Of a DNA stretch of 64,000 nucleotides, positions 10,740-19,782 are shown one piece after another; the stretch's first letter is position 1; each line of letters opens with the position of its first letter. The notes beneath the pieces are model-generated. The model saw only the letters and a program-made list of their open reading frames with translations, was not told the origin of the DNA and made no database searches. Source of the stretch: JAAXGI01 sp965206975 (GTDB lineage Bacteria; Gemmatimonadota; Gemmatimonadetes; Longimicrobiales; Gaopeijiaceae); the NCBI GenBank assembly GCA_965206975.1, contig OZ242253.1:2852001-2916000 (forward strand), given 5' to 3'. A program made the position numbers and the translations under genes.

Positions 10740-11145
10740 CCCCGGCCACCGATCCATTCGGGTCGGAATGGAATGAAGAACGGACGCTCCGTTGTCGAAT
10801 CGGTATGAGCGGCGAGCACGGACAGGACGCCGTGCTTCGCCCTCATTCAACCCCAGCGGCCTGACATCCATGATCACGAGTCGGAGATGGCGCTGGTTCG
10901 CCGTCTCCAGCTCACGGTACTCCGGCGATCGTCGCGTCACAGCCACTGTAGCGTGACACGAAGCGTCGCGCTCAGGCTCGGCCGCCCGGGCGTCGAGAAC
11001 CCCATGCTGCCGACCGCTGGGGCCAAGGCTAGATTGCGGTCGGGACCGGGTCGCGCTCCCAACCCGCTCCCCGCCCGAGCACCGACTCGTGAGACGCCGT
11101 ACGCGGGCACCGAGACATGCGCGCGGAAGCGCTGAGGATCTCCAC
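10740..11145. other. Gene-free stretch
   Basis: 406 bases between the glycosyltransferase and the uracil-DNA glycosylase gene. A minus-strand frame here ends with a barrel-like LSATLRVTLQWL, but it has no start, signal peptide or ribosome site. I see no supportable gene. Confidence 0.4.
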
Positions 11146-11877
11146 ATGACAGATCGGGCACCCAACCCCGGGACTATCCAGAGCCTTGAGGCCGAGGTGA
11201 CCCGCTGTCGCGCCTGTCCCCGGCTCGTGGCGTGGAGAGAGTCCGTCGCGGAGGGGAAGAGGGCCGCGTACCGGGAGGAGGAGTATTGGGGAAGGCCGGT
11301 TCCGGGGTTCGGAGATCCCGGCGCGCGCCTGCTCATCATCGGGCTCGCCCCAGCAGCCCACGGAGCGAACCGTACCGGACGCATGTTCACGGGGGACAGA
11401 TCGGGCGACTGGCTCTACGACGCACTCCATCGCTTCGGCTTTGCCTCCACGCCTCACTCGACGAGCCGCGACGACGGACTGCGACTTGACGACGCGTACG
11501 TCACCGCGGCCGTTCGGTGCGCACCGCCGAAGAACCGCCCTCGCCCGGACGAACGCGACCACTGCAAGCGCTTCCTCGAGCGCGAGCTCGACCACTTCCT
11601 CCCGAGACTCCGGTGCATCGTGGCGCTGGGGCAGTATGCCTTCGACCACACGCTGAGGCTCCTTCGTGACCGCGGGATTCGCGTCCCTTCCCCGAGACCG
11701 CGCTTCGGCCACGGCCGGGAGATACGGCTCGACGGTGACCCACTGATCCTCGCGTCCTATCACCCGAGCCAGCAGAACACCTTCACGGGGAAGCTGACCC
11801 GGGATGCCTTCGCCTCGATTTGGCGGCGCGCCCGGGAACATGTGGACGGAGCCGCCCCGCCAAACCGGCGGACGTAG
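11146..11877 (+). CDS. udgB: Type 5 uracil-DNA glycosylase
   Basis: A 243-residue iron-sulfur uracil-DNA glycosylase that removes uracil and related deaminated bases from DNA. [4Fe-4S] ligands are expected among the cysteines of CRACPRL (near residue 19) and of VRCAPPKNRPRPDERDHC. Motif 1 reads GLAPAAHGANRTGRMFTGD (about 66-84); the absence of the Asp/Asn of family 4 enzymes in this position marks family 5. Motif 2 is SYHPSQQNTFTG (about 205-216). The start at 11146 follows GAGGA. It is a single-gene unit. Confidence 0.9.
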   Translation: MTDRAPNPGTIQSLEAEVTRCRACPRLVAWRESVAEGKRAAYREEEYWGRPVPGFGDPGARLLIIGLAPAAHGANRTGRMFTGDRSGDWLYDALHRFGFASTPHSTSRDDGLRLDDAYVTAAVRCAPPKNRPRPDERDHCKRFLERELDHFLPRLRCIVALGQYAFDHTLRLLRDRGIRVPSPRPRFGHGREIRLDGDPLILASYHPSQQNTFTGKLTRDAFASIWRRAREHVDGAAPPNRRT

Positions 11878-12089
11878 ACGGACCGGAGCGGCCATAGCGC
11901 GCCGAAAGCGGCTCTCGTAGCTTCCTGTCGGCGGGCTGTGCATCCGTCCACGGTCCGTTCCGCAGCACAGTGCGGCGAGGCAGCGCGAGGAAGGCTCCGA
12001 GCGGGCCGCTCTAGACGGATGTTCCCCGTACCGCGGGTCCTCTTTTCCCGGCGCTGCCGCAGGAACACCCTTCAAGCGAGCGTAGTTCA

Positions 12090-13829
12090 ATGACGCACGA
12101 TTACGGCAGCGCTTTTCCCAACTCCCGCAAGGTCTACATCGAAGGCACCCGGGGCGTCCGGGTCCCGATGCGGGAGATCTCGCTCAGCGGGGACGAGCCC
12201 CCGCTTCGCGTCCCCGACACGAGCGGTCCGAGAGACTCGGACCCACGCACTGGCCTCCCCCTGATCCGAAGCCCGTGGGTCGAGGCGCGAAGCGTCCGGC
12301 AATCAGATCATTTGGAGGGGAGCGCTGCATCCACCTCGCCGCCCGCCCTGAACGGGGCCTCTCCCAATGGCTCGGCGACGACCCCCGGACTCTGCCGCGC
12401 CGTCTACGCCGGGAACGGACCGGTCACGCAGATGCACTACGCCCGGAGGGGCGAGATCACCCCCGAGATGGAGTTCGTCGCCCTCCGCGAGGGAATGGAG
12501 GCGGAGTTCGTTCGCGAGGAGGTGGCGCGGGGACGCGCGATCATCCCGGCGAATATCAACCACCCAGAGCTCGAGCCCACGATCATCGGTCGAGCCTTCC
12601 GGGTGAAGATCAATGCGAACATCGGGAACTCCGCGGTCCGAAGCTCGATCGAGGACGAGGTCGAGAAGCTCAGGTGGGCGACGCTCTGGGGAGCGGACAC
12701 AGTCATGGATCTCTCCACGGGCCGGGACATCCACCTGACACGGGAGTGGATCATCCGGAACTCCCCGGTGCCGATCGGAACCGTGCCAATCTACCAGGCA
12801 CTCGAGAAAGTGGGCGGAGCCCCGGAGGAACTGACGTGGGAGGTCTACCGGGACACCCTCGTCGAGCAGGCGGAGCAGGGGGTGGACTACTTCACCGTCC
12901 ACGCCGGCGTCCTCCTCCGCTATATCCCGATGACCGCGAACCGGCTCACCGGGATCGTGTCGAGAGGCGGGAGCATCATGGCGAAGTGGTGCCTCGCGCA
13001 CCACGACGAAAGCTTCCTCTATACCCGCTTCGGCGAGATCTGCGAGATCATGCGCGCCTACGACGTCTCCTTCTCGCTAGGCGACGGGCTTCGGCCGGGC
13101 TCGATCGCGGATGCGAACGACGAGGCGCAGTTCGCGGAGCTCAAGACGCAGGGCGAGCTGACTCGATTCGCGTGGGAGATGGAGGTCCAGACAATGTGCG
13201 AGGGCCCGGGCCACGTCCCGATGCACCTCATCCGCGAGAACATGGACCGCCAGCTCGACTGGTGCGACGAGGCGCCCTTCTACACGCTCGGCCCCCTGAC
13301 CACGGACATCGCACCAGCGTATGACCACATCACGAGCGCGATCGGGGCCGCCCAGATCGGGTGGTACGGGACGGCGATGCTCTGCTACGTGACGCCGAAG
13401 GAGCACCTGGGGCTTCCGAACCGGGACGATGTGAAGCGGGGCGTCATCGCCTACCGTATCGCGGCCCATGCGGCCGACCTGGCGAAGGGACACCCGGGCG
13501 CCCAGGCGTGGGACGATGCCCTCTCGAAGGCGCGTTTCGAGTTCCGCTGGCGCGACCAGTTCAACCTCTCGCTGGATCCGGAGACGGCGCTCGCGTATCA
13601 CGACGAGACGCTCCCGGCGGAGGGCGCGAAGGTCGCTCACTTTTGCTCGATGTGCGGACCCAAGTTCTGCAGCATGAAGATCACCCAGGACGTCCGCGAG
13701 TATGCCGCCCGCCGCGGGCTGAGCGAGGAGAGTGCCCTCGGCGCCGCGATGCGGGAGAAGTCCGACGAGTTCCGGGGCCGTGGGGGCGAGATCTACCTAG
13801 AGGCCGCAACGCCCTCCGCACCCGAGTGA
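12090..13829 (+). CDS. thiC: Phosphomethylpyrimidine synthase ThiC
   Basis: A 579-residue radical-SAM enzyme that converts aminoimidazole ribotide to hydroxymethylpyrimidine phosphate in thiamine synthesis. The [4Fe-4S] motif is C-x2-C-x4-C at Cys519, Cys522 and Cys527 (FCSMCGPKFCSM). Other family blocks are clear: ANINHPELEP, NANIGNS, MDLSTG, EGPGHVP, GPLTTDIAPAYDHI. Length is close to the family norm. No other thi gene is nearby and I could not find a TPP riboswitch in the 212 bases upstream, which is unusual for thiC. Confidence 0.97.
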   Translation: MTHDYGSAFPNSRKVYIEGTRGVRVPMREISLSGDEPPLRVPDTSGPRDSDPRTGLPLIRSPWVEARSVRQSDHLEGSAASTSPPALNGASPNGSATTPGLCRAVYAGNGPVTQMHYARRGEITPEMEFVALREGMEAEFVREEVARGRAIIPANINHPELEPTIIGRAFRVKINANIGNSAVRSSIEDEVEKLRWATLWGADTVMDLSTGRDIHLTREWIIRNSPVPIGTVPIYQALEKVGGAPEELTWEVYRDTLVEQAEQGVDYFTVHAGVLLRYIPMTANRLTGIVSRGGSIMAKWCLAHHDESFLYTRFGEICEIMRAYDVSFSLGDGLRPGSIADANDEAQFAELKTQGELTRFAWEMEVQTMCEGPGHVPMHLIRENMDRQLDWCDEAPFYTLGPLTTDIAPAYDHITSAIGAAQIGWYGTAMLCYVTPKEHLGLPNRDDVKRGVIAYRIAAHAADLAKGHPGAQAWDDALSKARFEFRWRDQFNLSLDPETALAYHDETLPAEGAKVAHFCSMCGPKFCSMKITQDVREYAARRGLSEESALGAAMREKSDEFRGRGGEIYLEAATPSAPE

Positions 13830-13860
13830 CTCCCGGCGCCTCCGGCCCGCCGGGGGTCAC
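13826..13860. terminator. Bidirectional hairpin between convergent genes
   Basis: Arms 13826-13838 and 13848-13860 pair over 13 positions (GTGAC, one T-G wobble, CCCGGCG). The stem contains the stop codons of thiC (plus) and the DUF3187 gene (minus), so it could end both transcripts. T runs are lacking. Confidence 0.55.
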
Positions 13861-14927
13861 GGCCCGATCTGCCGGGACACCTCGGCATCCACCGTGAAGT
13901 CGATCGCGGGACCCGCCGGAATCAGGTCCTCGCTGAAGCTGACCTGCCAACCCCATCCGCCGCCGGTAAGCCCTCCCAGCCCGAACGCGAGGTTCAGCGG
14001 GAACCCCTTGAGCTCTCCCCCCGTGAACCCCCGCACGTAGCTCGTACTCCCCCGAAGCTGAGCCATCAGGGAGACCGCCGGCCAGCGTCGGTACTCGACG
14101 GTCCCCGAGAAGAAGGCGGCCCGGGAAGCCGCGAGCGGCTCGAGCTCCCTCGGAGGATTCGCGAGGGTGAGACCGCTCGATCCGTGGATGACGAGGGATG
14201 CCCGGGAGAGGCGCCCGTGCACGGAGAGGGCGCCGTCGAACCGCCCCGGCGCGACGGGACCGGCCGCCCTCCGAAGCCCCGCCCGGAGGCTCAGTGAAGA
14301 GGCGTCCGAAGTCCCCCCGCGGATCCTCCACTTCGCAAAGAGGCGGAAGTCCTCGAGGGAAAGTACCCGTTGCTCGGAGGGGAATTCGAAGCTCCCCCCC
14401 TCAAGTTCCTCGTGCTCCAGGAAGAGGAGATACGCCCCATTGGGGCGGTGCCCCCGGCCACCGTTCGGGAGCCCGAAGAAGTCGTGGAATCCGGAGATAA
14501 AGCGATCCAGGAACCCGCCCCACCCCGTGTACCAGCCCACTCGGGCACCCACTTCGAGCGCGTTCGTCCACCCGTAGCGCACCGCCAGGGAGTTCGTCAT
14601 CTGCTCGAGATCGAAGAGGTGGGCGTGGTTCGGCCGGTTGCTCGCCTCAAGGACGTTCGAGTAGGAGGTGGAGAACTCGAAGCGGAGCGCACCCTCCCCG
14701 ACCGGATCGGCCGGTTCCGCCTCGGGGACGTAGAGGAGGCGGTAGAGCGGATTCTGCTCCGAGGTCCGCAGGGGGCCGGCGGACCCCTGCCCCCGAACGC
14801 CGACCGGAAGGAGGACGAGGAGGGCGAGCAAGACGCCCGCCGATACCGGAAGCGCGTGTCCGCCCACCGGCTTCGACCGGAGGGGGCAGCTTCGCCAGCC
14901 TCGTCTCGTCCGCACTTGCAGCTGCAC
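13857..14927 (-). CDS. DUF3187-like outer-membrane protein
   Basis: A 356-residue exported protein with alternating aromatic/hydrophobic strands of a beta barrel. Conserved blocks are QNPLYRLLYVPEAEPA, FSTSYSNVLEASN, LAVRYGWTNALEVGARVG and GFLDRFISGFHDFFGLPNG, which match the DUF3187 family as I recall it. A signal peptide lies at about residues 26-48 (LPVSAGVLLALLVLLPVG). I chose GTG 14927 because GGGAGG lies four bases upstream; a TTG at 14981 is the longer alternative. Function is unknown; presumably it sits in the outer membrane. Transcribed toward thiC. Confidence 0.7.
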   Translation of the reverse strand: MQLQVRTRRGWRSCPLRSKPVGGHALPVSAGVLLALLVLLPVGVRGQGSAGPLRTSEQNPLYRLLYVPEAEPADPVGEGALRFEFSTSYSNVLEASNRPNHAHLFDLEQMTNSLAVRYGWTNALEVGARVGWYTGWGGFLDRFISGFHDFFGLPNGGRGHRPNGAYLLFLEHEELEGGSFEFPSEQRVLSLEDFRLFAKWRIRGGTSDASSLSLRAGLRRAAGPVAPGRFDGALSVHGRLSRASLVIHGSSGLTLANPPRELEPLAASRAAFFSGTVEYRRWPAVSLMAQLRGSTSYVRGFTGGELKGFPLNLAFGLGGLTGGGWGWQVSFSEDLIPAGPAIDFTVDAEVSRQIGP

Positions 14928-15092
14928 TCCGCCTCCCAGTGACAATGCGGGAACGATGGATCCAGATCGGGTCGGCGGCAATGGGTCGATTCGCGAAGAG
15001 GCCTACCCGGGAGTCGTTTCATTGTGGCCCGCCACGGCGCATGTTATCAGTATACGCGTGGAGATGAAGCCCTAGCTGATAGGAGGTGTACC

Positions 15093-15926
15093 TTGCTCCG
15101 CACGACATTCGCCGCAGCGTTGGCACTGATCGCCGCAGCCGGCTTCGCGATCGGGGTCGATGCCCAGGACAGCACCCACTATGTGCGCTACGAACAGGCC
15201 GGTGAGGCTTCCTGGGGGGTCCTCGAGGGGGAGACGATCCTTCAGCTCTCCGACGCGCCGTACGTGGGCGGCACACCGACGGGAGACTCCGTCCAACGCG
15301 CTTCCGTCAAGCTCCTCGCCCCGGTAGACCCCCGGCAGATCTTCATGACGGCCCTCAACTTCCGGAGCCATATCAGCGGAGACCCGGCCGAGTATCCAGG
15401 GCTCTTCCTCGTGCCCCCGTCTTCGATCGTGGGTCCCGAGGATCCGATCGTCCGCCCCCCGGACTCGGAGAACCTGCATTACGAGGCCGAGCTCGTGGCG
15501 GTGATCGGGCGAGAGGCCACGAATGTCTCCCTAGCAGATGCCCACAACTACGTCTTCGGCGTGGCCTCCGGGAATGACGTGAGCGAGCGGGCGTGGCAAG
15601 GGGCTGACATCCAGTGGGCCAGGGCAAAAGGCAGCCGCACCTTCAACGCCGTCGGACCCGCCCTCGTGACGGAGCTGGACTACGAAAACCTGGACATTGA
15701 GGGGAGGCTCAACGGCGAGGTCCGCCAGGGCGAGAACAGCTCGGACATGATCTTCGGAATCAACTACATGGTTCACTACATCTCCCAGTACTTCACCCTG
15801 TATCCCGGGGACCTTGTCTGGTCGGGAACGATGGGGAGCACCCGCGCGATGCAGCCGGGGGATGTATACGAGGTGGAGATCGAGGGCGTTGGCGTCCTCA
15901 GTAACGAGGTCGTTCAGGGCCACTAG
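15093..15926 (+). CDS. Exported fumarylacetoacetate hydrolase-fold protein
   Basis: A 277-residue protein with the FAH C-terminal fold (metal-dependent C-C bond hydrolases, isomerases or decarboxylases). The signature NLHYEAELVAVIGR (about 130-143) supplies the acidic metal ligands, followed by GVASGNDVSERAWQ and AKGSRTFNAVGP. Unlike most family members it begins with a clear signal peptide (LLRTTFAAALALIAAAGFAIG...AQ). The start is TTG 15093, set by AGGAGG at 15081-15086. A near-perfect intrinsic terminator follows the gene. Substrate unknown; an extracytoplasmic FAH enzyme is uncommon. Confidence 0.85.
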   Translation: MLRTTFAAALALIAAAGFAIGVDAQDSTHYVRYEQAGEASWGVLEGETILQLSDAPYVGGTPTGDSVQRASVKLLAPVDPRQIFMTALNFRSHISGDPAEYPGLFLVPPSSIVGPEDPIVRPPDSENLHYEAELVAVIGREATNVSLADAHNYVFGVASGNDVSERAWQGADIQWARAKGSRTFNAVGPALVTELDYENLDIEGRLNGEVRQGENSSDMIFGINYMVHYISQYFTLYPGDLVWSGTMGSTRAMQPGDVYEVEIEGVGVLSNEVVQGH

Positions 15927-15971
15927 CTCCGGCCGGGTCGATCCGACCGACCCGCGATCTTTCCCTATTTG

Positions 15972-16020
15972 ACGGGAGGGAGCGAAGCCGTCTGCTCGGC
16001 TTCGCTCCCTCCCGTTTTTT
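15972..16020 (+). terminator. Strong intrinsic terminator
   Basis: A perfect 19-bp stem (15972-15990 with 15997-16015), a six-base loop TCTGCT and a run of six T (16015-16020). It is the clearest terminator of the window and closes the FAH-fold gene. Confidence 0.93.
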
Positions 16021-16041
16021 CCGTTCCCTGGAGAGAGACCG

Positions 16042-16343
16042 ATGCACTACGTACTCTTCTACGAGCTGGCAGACGACTACATGGAGCGCCGCCCGCCCCT
16101 TCGAACCACGCATCTGGCGCTGGGTGGGAGGGGGAGGGGGATCTCCTCCTCGCCGGCGCGCTCGACGATCCGGCCGACGGGGCGATGTTCGTGTTCAACG
16201 GACCCGGTCCCGAGGCGGCTGAGCGCTTCGCGGCGGCAGACCCCTACGTCGCAGGCGGCCTTGTCCGGTCGTGGCAGGTACGGCCGTGGAACACGGTCGT
16301 CGGACGGGATGCCTCGAACCCGCTCCGGCCGGAAGCAGGATAG
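16042..16343 (+). pseudogene. YCII-family protein, frameshifted
   Basis: A roughly 100-residue YCII/YciI-like protein broken by one frameshift. The first frame from ATG 16042 gives MHYVLFYELADDYMERRPP and LRTTHLAL; the continuation in the -1 frame gives GDLLLAGALDDPADGAMFVF and ADPYVAGGLVRSWQVRPW, ending with a stop at 16341-16343. The join falls in the G-rich run at 16121-16140 (GGGAGGGGGAGGGGG). It could be a sequencing slip, a decayed gene or ribosomal frameshifting. YCII domains act in small hydrolases or as stand-alone proteins of unknown role. Confidence 0.75.
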
Positions 16344-16672
16344 GGAGGAGAAGGCCACCTTCCTCGTCCCCGCGTATCGGAGACGGATCCTGTCCCGCCC
16401 GGGCCCGCGACCGTCCTCCGAGATCGAGCGGTGTCGCCCGGTCGGTCGGGGGGTCTTCAGCGAACGGCTTGCCGGGAGGACCGGCTCGACGCACTCCCGG
16501 CGGGGAAGAGTTGAGGGAATCGGCCCAACGATGAAGTCCTGACCACGCGCCGCCGATCCGTGCAGGGGGGCCGGCCCTCACCCGGGGCGCGCACGGGCTC
16601 CGGCGGACGTCCCGCCGGAGCCCCGGGACGGGGCCTCCTCGGCCCCCATCCCGGGGAATCGCAGGGAGAGGC
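16344..16672. other. Gene-free stretch
   Basis: 329 bases downstream of the YCII gene and downstream of the convergent DUF4399 lipoprotein gene. I see no gene, RNA or clear repeat. Confidence 0.4.
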
Positions 16673-17161
16673 TTACTCCCCTCCGCCGGTCACCGTGAAG
16701 TTCACCGTATCGACCACGGGTGGATTGAGCGGTACGTGCATCCCGTCCGCCACGACCGCGATGATCCGGTGGGAACCGGGCGCAACTCCCTCGATCAGGT
16801 GCACGCTCGTGCCATCCCCCTTGTGAATGATCCCCTCCACGCCGGCCGGGATCAATTCGTCCATCGGCGTGACGTCCACGTCCAGGAATATGTGATGGTG
16901 TCCCGTGCCGGGATCCATGACGCCGGCCTCGACGACCGTAAGTTCCTGCGTCTCGAAGACGACCTCGACATTCGGACCCTGGACCTCCGCCCCGTCCATC
17001 GGCTGCGTGATCGAGACCGACCCCGAACTCATGGGAGCCTCCGGCATCTCCTCCATCGCGCTCTCCTCGCCGGGTGCCCCGGCGTCCGGAGCCGTGTCCC
17101 CGCACCCCGAGAGAACGAGCAGTCCAGCCATTGCCAACCAAACGATCCGCCGTTTCTCCAT
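16673..17161 (-). CDS. DUF4399-type lipoprotein
   Basis: A 162-residue exported lipoprotein. The lipobox LSGC follows a short signal sequence (MEKRRIVWLAMAGLLVLSGC). After a Glu/Pro-rich linker, the DUF4399 domain begins at GSVSITQPMDGAEV and contains GTGHHHIFLDVD with three adjacent histidines, suggesting metal binding, and PGSHRIIAVVADGMHVPL. Start chosen at the second of two adjacent ATGs, six bases after GGGGGA. Role unknown. No operon partner. Confidence 0.8.
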   Translation of the reverse strand: MEKRRIVWLAMAGLLVLSGCGDTAPDAGAPGEESAMEEMPEAPMSSGSVSITQPMDGAEVQGPNVEVVFETQELTVVEAGVMDPGTGHHHIFLDVDVTPMDELIPAGVEGIIHKGDGTSVHLIEGVAPGSHRIIAVVADGMHVPLNPPVVDTVNFTVTGGGE

Positions 17162-17323
17162 CATGATTCCCCCGTAATCAAATGACACGTGGCAGTCCCG
17201 CCGCGGCGTCGACCGTCAGCCGGGACCTCTGCTATCTTGGCAAAGCTCGCGGGTGAGGGGAAGCCCCCCTGACCGCCCGCGTGGACCCGGAGGGGTCCCC
17301 GTGGGCCGCCGACAGCGGCGCCC

Positions 17324-17947
17324 TCACGGACCGTCCCGAGAGGCGTTCGCGGGACTCCCGGATAGGATCCGGACCCGGCGGATCCTAGCTTGGCTGAGCG
17401 CCGCCTGGAGACCCCACCAGTCCGCCGTATCCGTGGGATTTGGGATCCGGATCGTCAGAGAGAAGTCTTCGGACGCCGCCCGGGCCGCCGCGAGGATCTC
17501 CACGCCCTCGTCCTCCGTCAGACCGTTCCAGTCGAGCCGAAGCTGATCCTTCGGAGTGACCCCGATGCCTACGGGACCCGTCTCCCCGGGGTCCTCCACC
17601 TCCCGCAACGCCCCGATCCCGGGTAAGCCGGCCACCTGCGCCCGGATTGCCTCGTTCGCGCCCGGGGAGCCGTCGGCGTGGAAGCGCACGACCACCGCCT
17701 CCGTGACCCGGCGCCAGAGGGCGGCGGGGACCGCGCCGACGTCCGGAGCAAACACGGAGACGTTCACCACGGCGTCCGGGAACCGGACAAGCTCCCCGGT
17801 GAGCCCCGGCCCCGGCTCGGAGACCGGTTGCCCGGAGAGGGACGCGGCCACAAGGAGCGGGAGGGCGCGGGCCCACGCGGCGGCGCCTCGAACGCGAGAG
17901 ATCTCCCGCCGTTGCGGCCCGCTGGGCCGATCAGAGCTGCCCGGCAT
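17324..17947 (-). CDS. Hypothetical protein coupled to the YbdG-like channel
   Basis: A 207-residue protein I do not recognise. A hydrophobic stretch near residues 25-42 (AAAWARALPLLVAASLSG) may be a signal peptide, followed by a mixed domain without cysteines. Its ATG at 17947 lies inside the 3' end of the upstream channel gene (17-base overlap), so the two are probably co-translated and may work together at the membrane. Frame use is consistent with its neighbours. Confidence 0.65.
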   Translation of the reverse strand: MPGSSDRPSGPQRREISRVRGAAAWARALPLLVAASLSGQPVSEPGPGLTGELVRFPDAVVNVSVFAPDVGAVPAALWRRVTEAVVVRFHADGSPGANEAIRAQVAGLPGIGALREVEDPGETGPVGIGVTPKDQLRLDWNGLTEDEGVEILAAARAASEDFSLTIRIPNPTDTADWWGLQAALSQARIRRVRILSGSPANASRDGP

Positions 17948-19166
17948 CCGAGCTTCGCTGGTAGACGCGGAGCCCGAATTCCGGGATCATCGCCAGGATG
18001 TGATCGAAGATGTCGGCCTGCACGTCCTCGTGCTGCATCCACCGGGTGTCTGCGGTGAAGACGTAGATCTCGATCGGGATGCCTTCGGGCGCCGGAGCGA
18101 GGTGCCGGACGAGAAGCGTCATTCCGTGATGCAGCTGCGGGTGGCTCTTCAGGAACCTGACGATGTAGGCCCTGAGCGTCCCGATGTTCGTGAGCCGCCT
18201 CCCGTCCCGACCACCCACCTCGCCCCCCGGCGGATCCACGCCGCCGTCCACCTCGATCTGCGACCTCTTCCCTGCCATGTACTCGCGGAGGAGCTCCCAG
18301 CGGGAGAAGCGCTCGATCTCTTCCTCGGTCAGGAACCGGATCGTGGACTGATCGAGGTGAAAGGAGCGCTTGATCCTTCGCCCCCCGGATTCCTCCATCC
18401 CGCGCCAGTTCCGGAACGAGTGCTCGAGGAACTTGTGCGTGGGAATGACCGTGAACGTCTTGTCCCAGTTCTGGACCTTCACGGAGTTGAGGGCGATGTC
18501 GGAGACCTCCCCGTCCGCGTTGAACTCCGACATCTCGATCCAGTCGCCCACGCGGAGGAGATCGTTCGTCGTGATCTGGATCCCCGCGACGAGCGAGAGA
18601 AGGGTGTCCCGAAAGACGAGGAGGAGGACGGCGGTTAGTGCGCCAAGGCCGCTCAGGAAGATAACGGGGGAGCGGCCCATGAGAACGGAGACGACGAGAA
18701 TCAGCCCCGCGAGGTGGGAAACGACGTTCGCCACCTGGAGGAACCCCTTGATGGGCCGCTCCTTCGCCTGGGGCATCTCGCCGTAGATCCTGTTCACAGC
18801 GGCGAGCGCCGCATCCACGGACCGCACGAGGACGACGACCATGAGCGCCAAGATCCCTCGCTGGAGGGCGAGGAACGCCCACTCAGGCACCCCCGGCACG
18901 ATCAGGACGCCGTAGTGCCAGACGAGGAGCGGAACGCCCCAGACGAGCCGCTCGGGCAACCTCGCGTCGAGGATCGCATCGTCCCACTGGGTCTGGGTCC
19001 GGGCGGAGAGGAGCCTCAGGAAGCGGGAGAGGTAGAGGCGGACCGCACGGTGGAGCGCCTCCCCTACGAGGAAGACGGCGACGAGCACGGCCGCCGCCCC
19101 GATACCGGGGTGGGCCTCGATCCAGGGCGCAATCGGGCCGAGCAGGGGATGAATTTGCGTGGCCAT
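17931..19166 (-). CDS. MscS-family channel of the YbdG type
   Basis: A 411-residue mechanosensitive channel homologue close in size and pattern to E. coli YbdG (415 residues). Five membrane segments occur in the first 190 residues; the pore region reads FLSGLGALTAVLLLVFRDTLLSLVAGI (about 169-195), followed by DLLRVGDWIEM of the beta domain. The YbdG-like tail TNIGTLRAYIVRFLKSHP and VFTADTRWMQHEDVQADIFD is present. It overlaps the downstream hypothetical gene by 17 bases. ATG 19166 has no strong ribosome site. Confidence 0.88.
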   Translation of the reverse strand: MATQIHPLLGPIAPWIEAHPGIGAAAVLVAVFLVGEALHRAVRLYLSRFLRLLSARTQTQWDDAILDARLPERLVWGVPLLVWHYGVLIVPGVPEWAFLALQRGILALMVVVLVRSVDAALAAVNRIYGEMPQAKERPIKGFLQVANVVSHLAGLILVVSVLMGRSPVIFLSGLGALTAVLLLVFRDTLLSLVAGIQITTNDLLRVGDWIEMSEFNADGEVSDIALNSVKVQNWDKTFTVIPTHKFLEHSFRNWRGMEESGGRRIKRSFHLDQSTIRFLTEEEIERFSRWELLREYMAGKRSQIEVDGGVDPPGGEVGGRDGRRLTNIGTLRAYIVRFLKSHPQLHHGMTLLVRHLAPAPEGIPIEIYVFTADTRWMQHEDVQADIFDHILAMIPEFGLRVYQRSSDAGQL

Positions 19167-19409
19167 CGGATGGTGAGGTGCCGTCCCGGCGGGGCAGCAC
19201 GAGGCAAGGTGGTGAAGCTCACGTGGCGGTTACGCTTCCCCTCTCTCGAATGTTCCGCTACTTCCCGGACGCCGCGGCCTCGCCGCAGGCGGACGATGAC
19301 GCGCGGGATGGCTTCCGCCGAGGGGCCGGGCAAAGGGAAGCGGGGGGCGAGTCCGGCGGGCAGCGCGTATACGATGGCCCGCCGGGCGGGCGCCTTGTCG
19401 GGCTGCGGC

Positions 19410-19583
19410 GTGAGTCTTTTCCAACGTGGCGGGGCGGGCCTTGGTGTGAGGTCCCGATGTGGAGCTTCTCGAGCAGGGCGGGACCTGTTGGTTGACGTGC
19501 TCGGATCCGCCGTCGACGTGGAAGGCCTCGATGATGAAGGGGAAGGCGGTGATGCGGGCTTCGAGGACGGGGGCAAGGAAGTG
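19410..19583 (-). pseudogene. Transposase integrase-core remnant
   Basis: A scrap of a DDE transposase. On the minus strand, starting at the IS1182 end, it reads HFLAPVLEARITAFPF then IEAFHVDGGSEHVNQQV, where the DG and SE positions match the second catalytic acid region (HSDGGSEYVN type). In a shifted frame ALLEKLHIGT follows, after which the similarity is lost. The N-terminal half is absent; the IS1182-type element sits directly against the break, so it probably inserted into this older element. Confidence 0.6.
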
Positions 19584-19604
19584 CTAGGAGTCTGCGCCGC
19601 AGAA
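19584..19604. repeat. IS1182-type left terminal inverted repeat
   Basis: 21 bases beginning CTAGGAGTCTGCGCC, perfectly complementary to 21198-21218. Confidence 0.92.
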
Positions 19605-19782
19605 GCACAGCTGACTGAGCCGAATGGTCATGGAGCCGTCCGCGGCGAGGCGGATCCGGGTGATTGGGAGGTTGAGGACTTGTGTCTGCGACGGATCGGG
19701 AGAGCGGAATGGATGCGTTGGGGGGGCAAGAGAGCTACGAGAGCCCTCGCGCCGGCAGATGCGGGGGTGAACCCTCGTGCAG

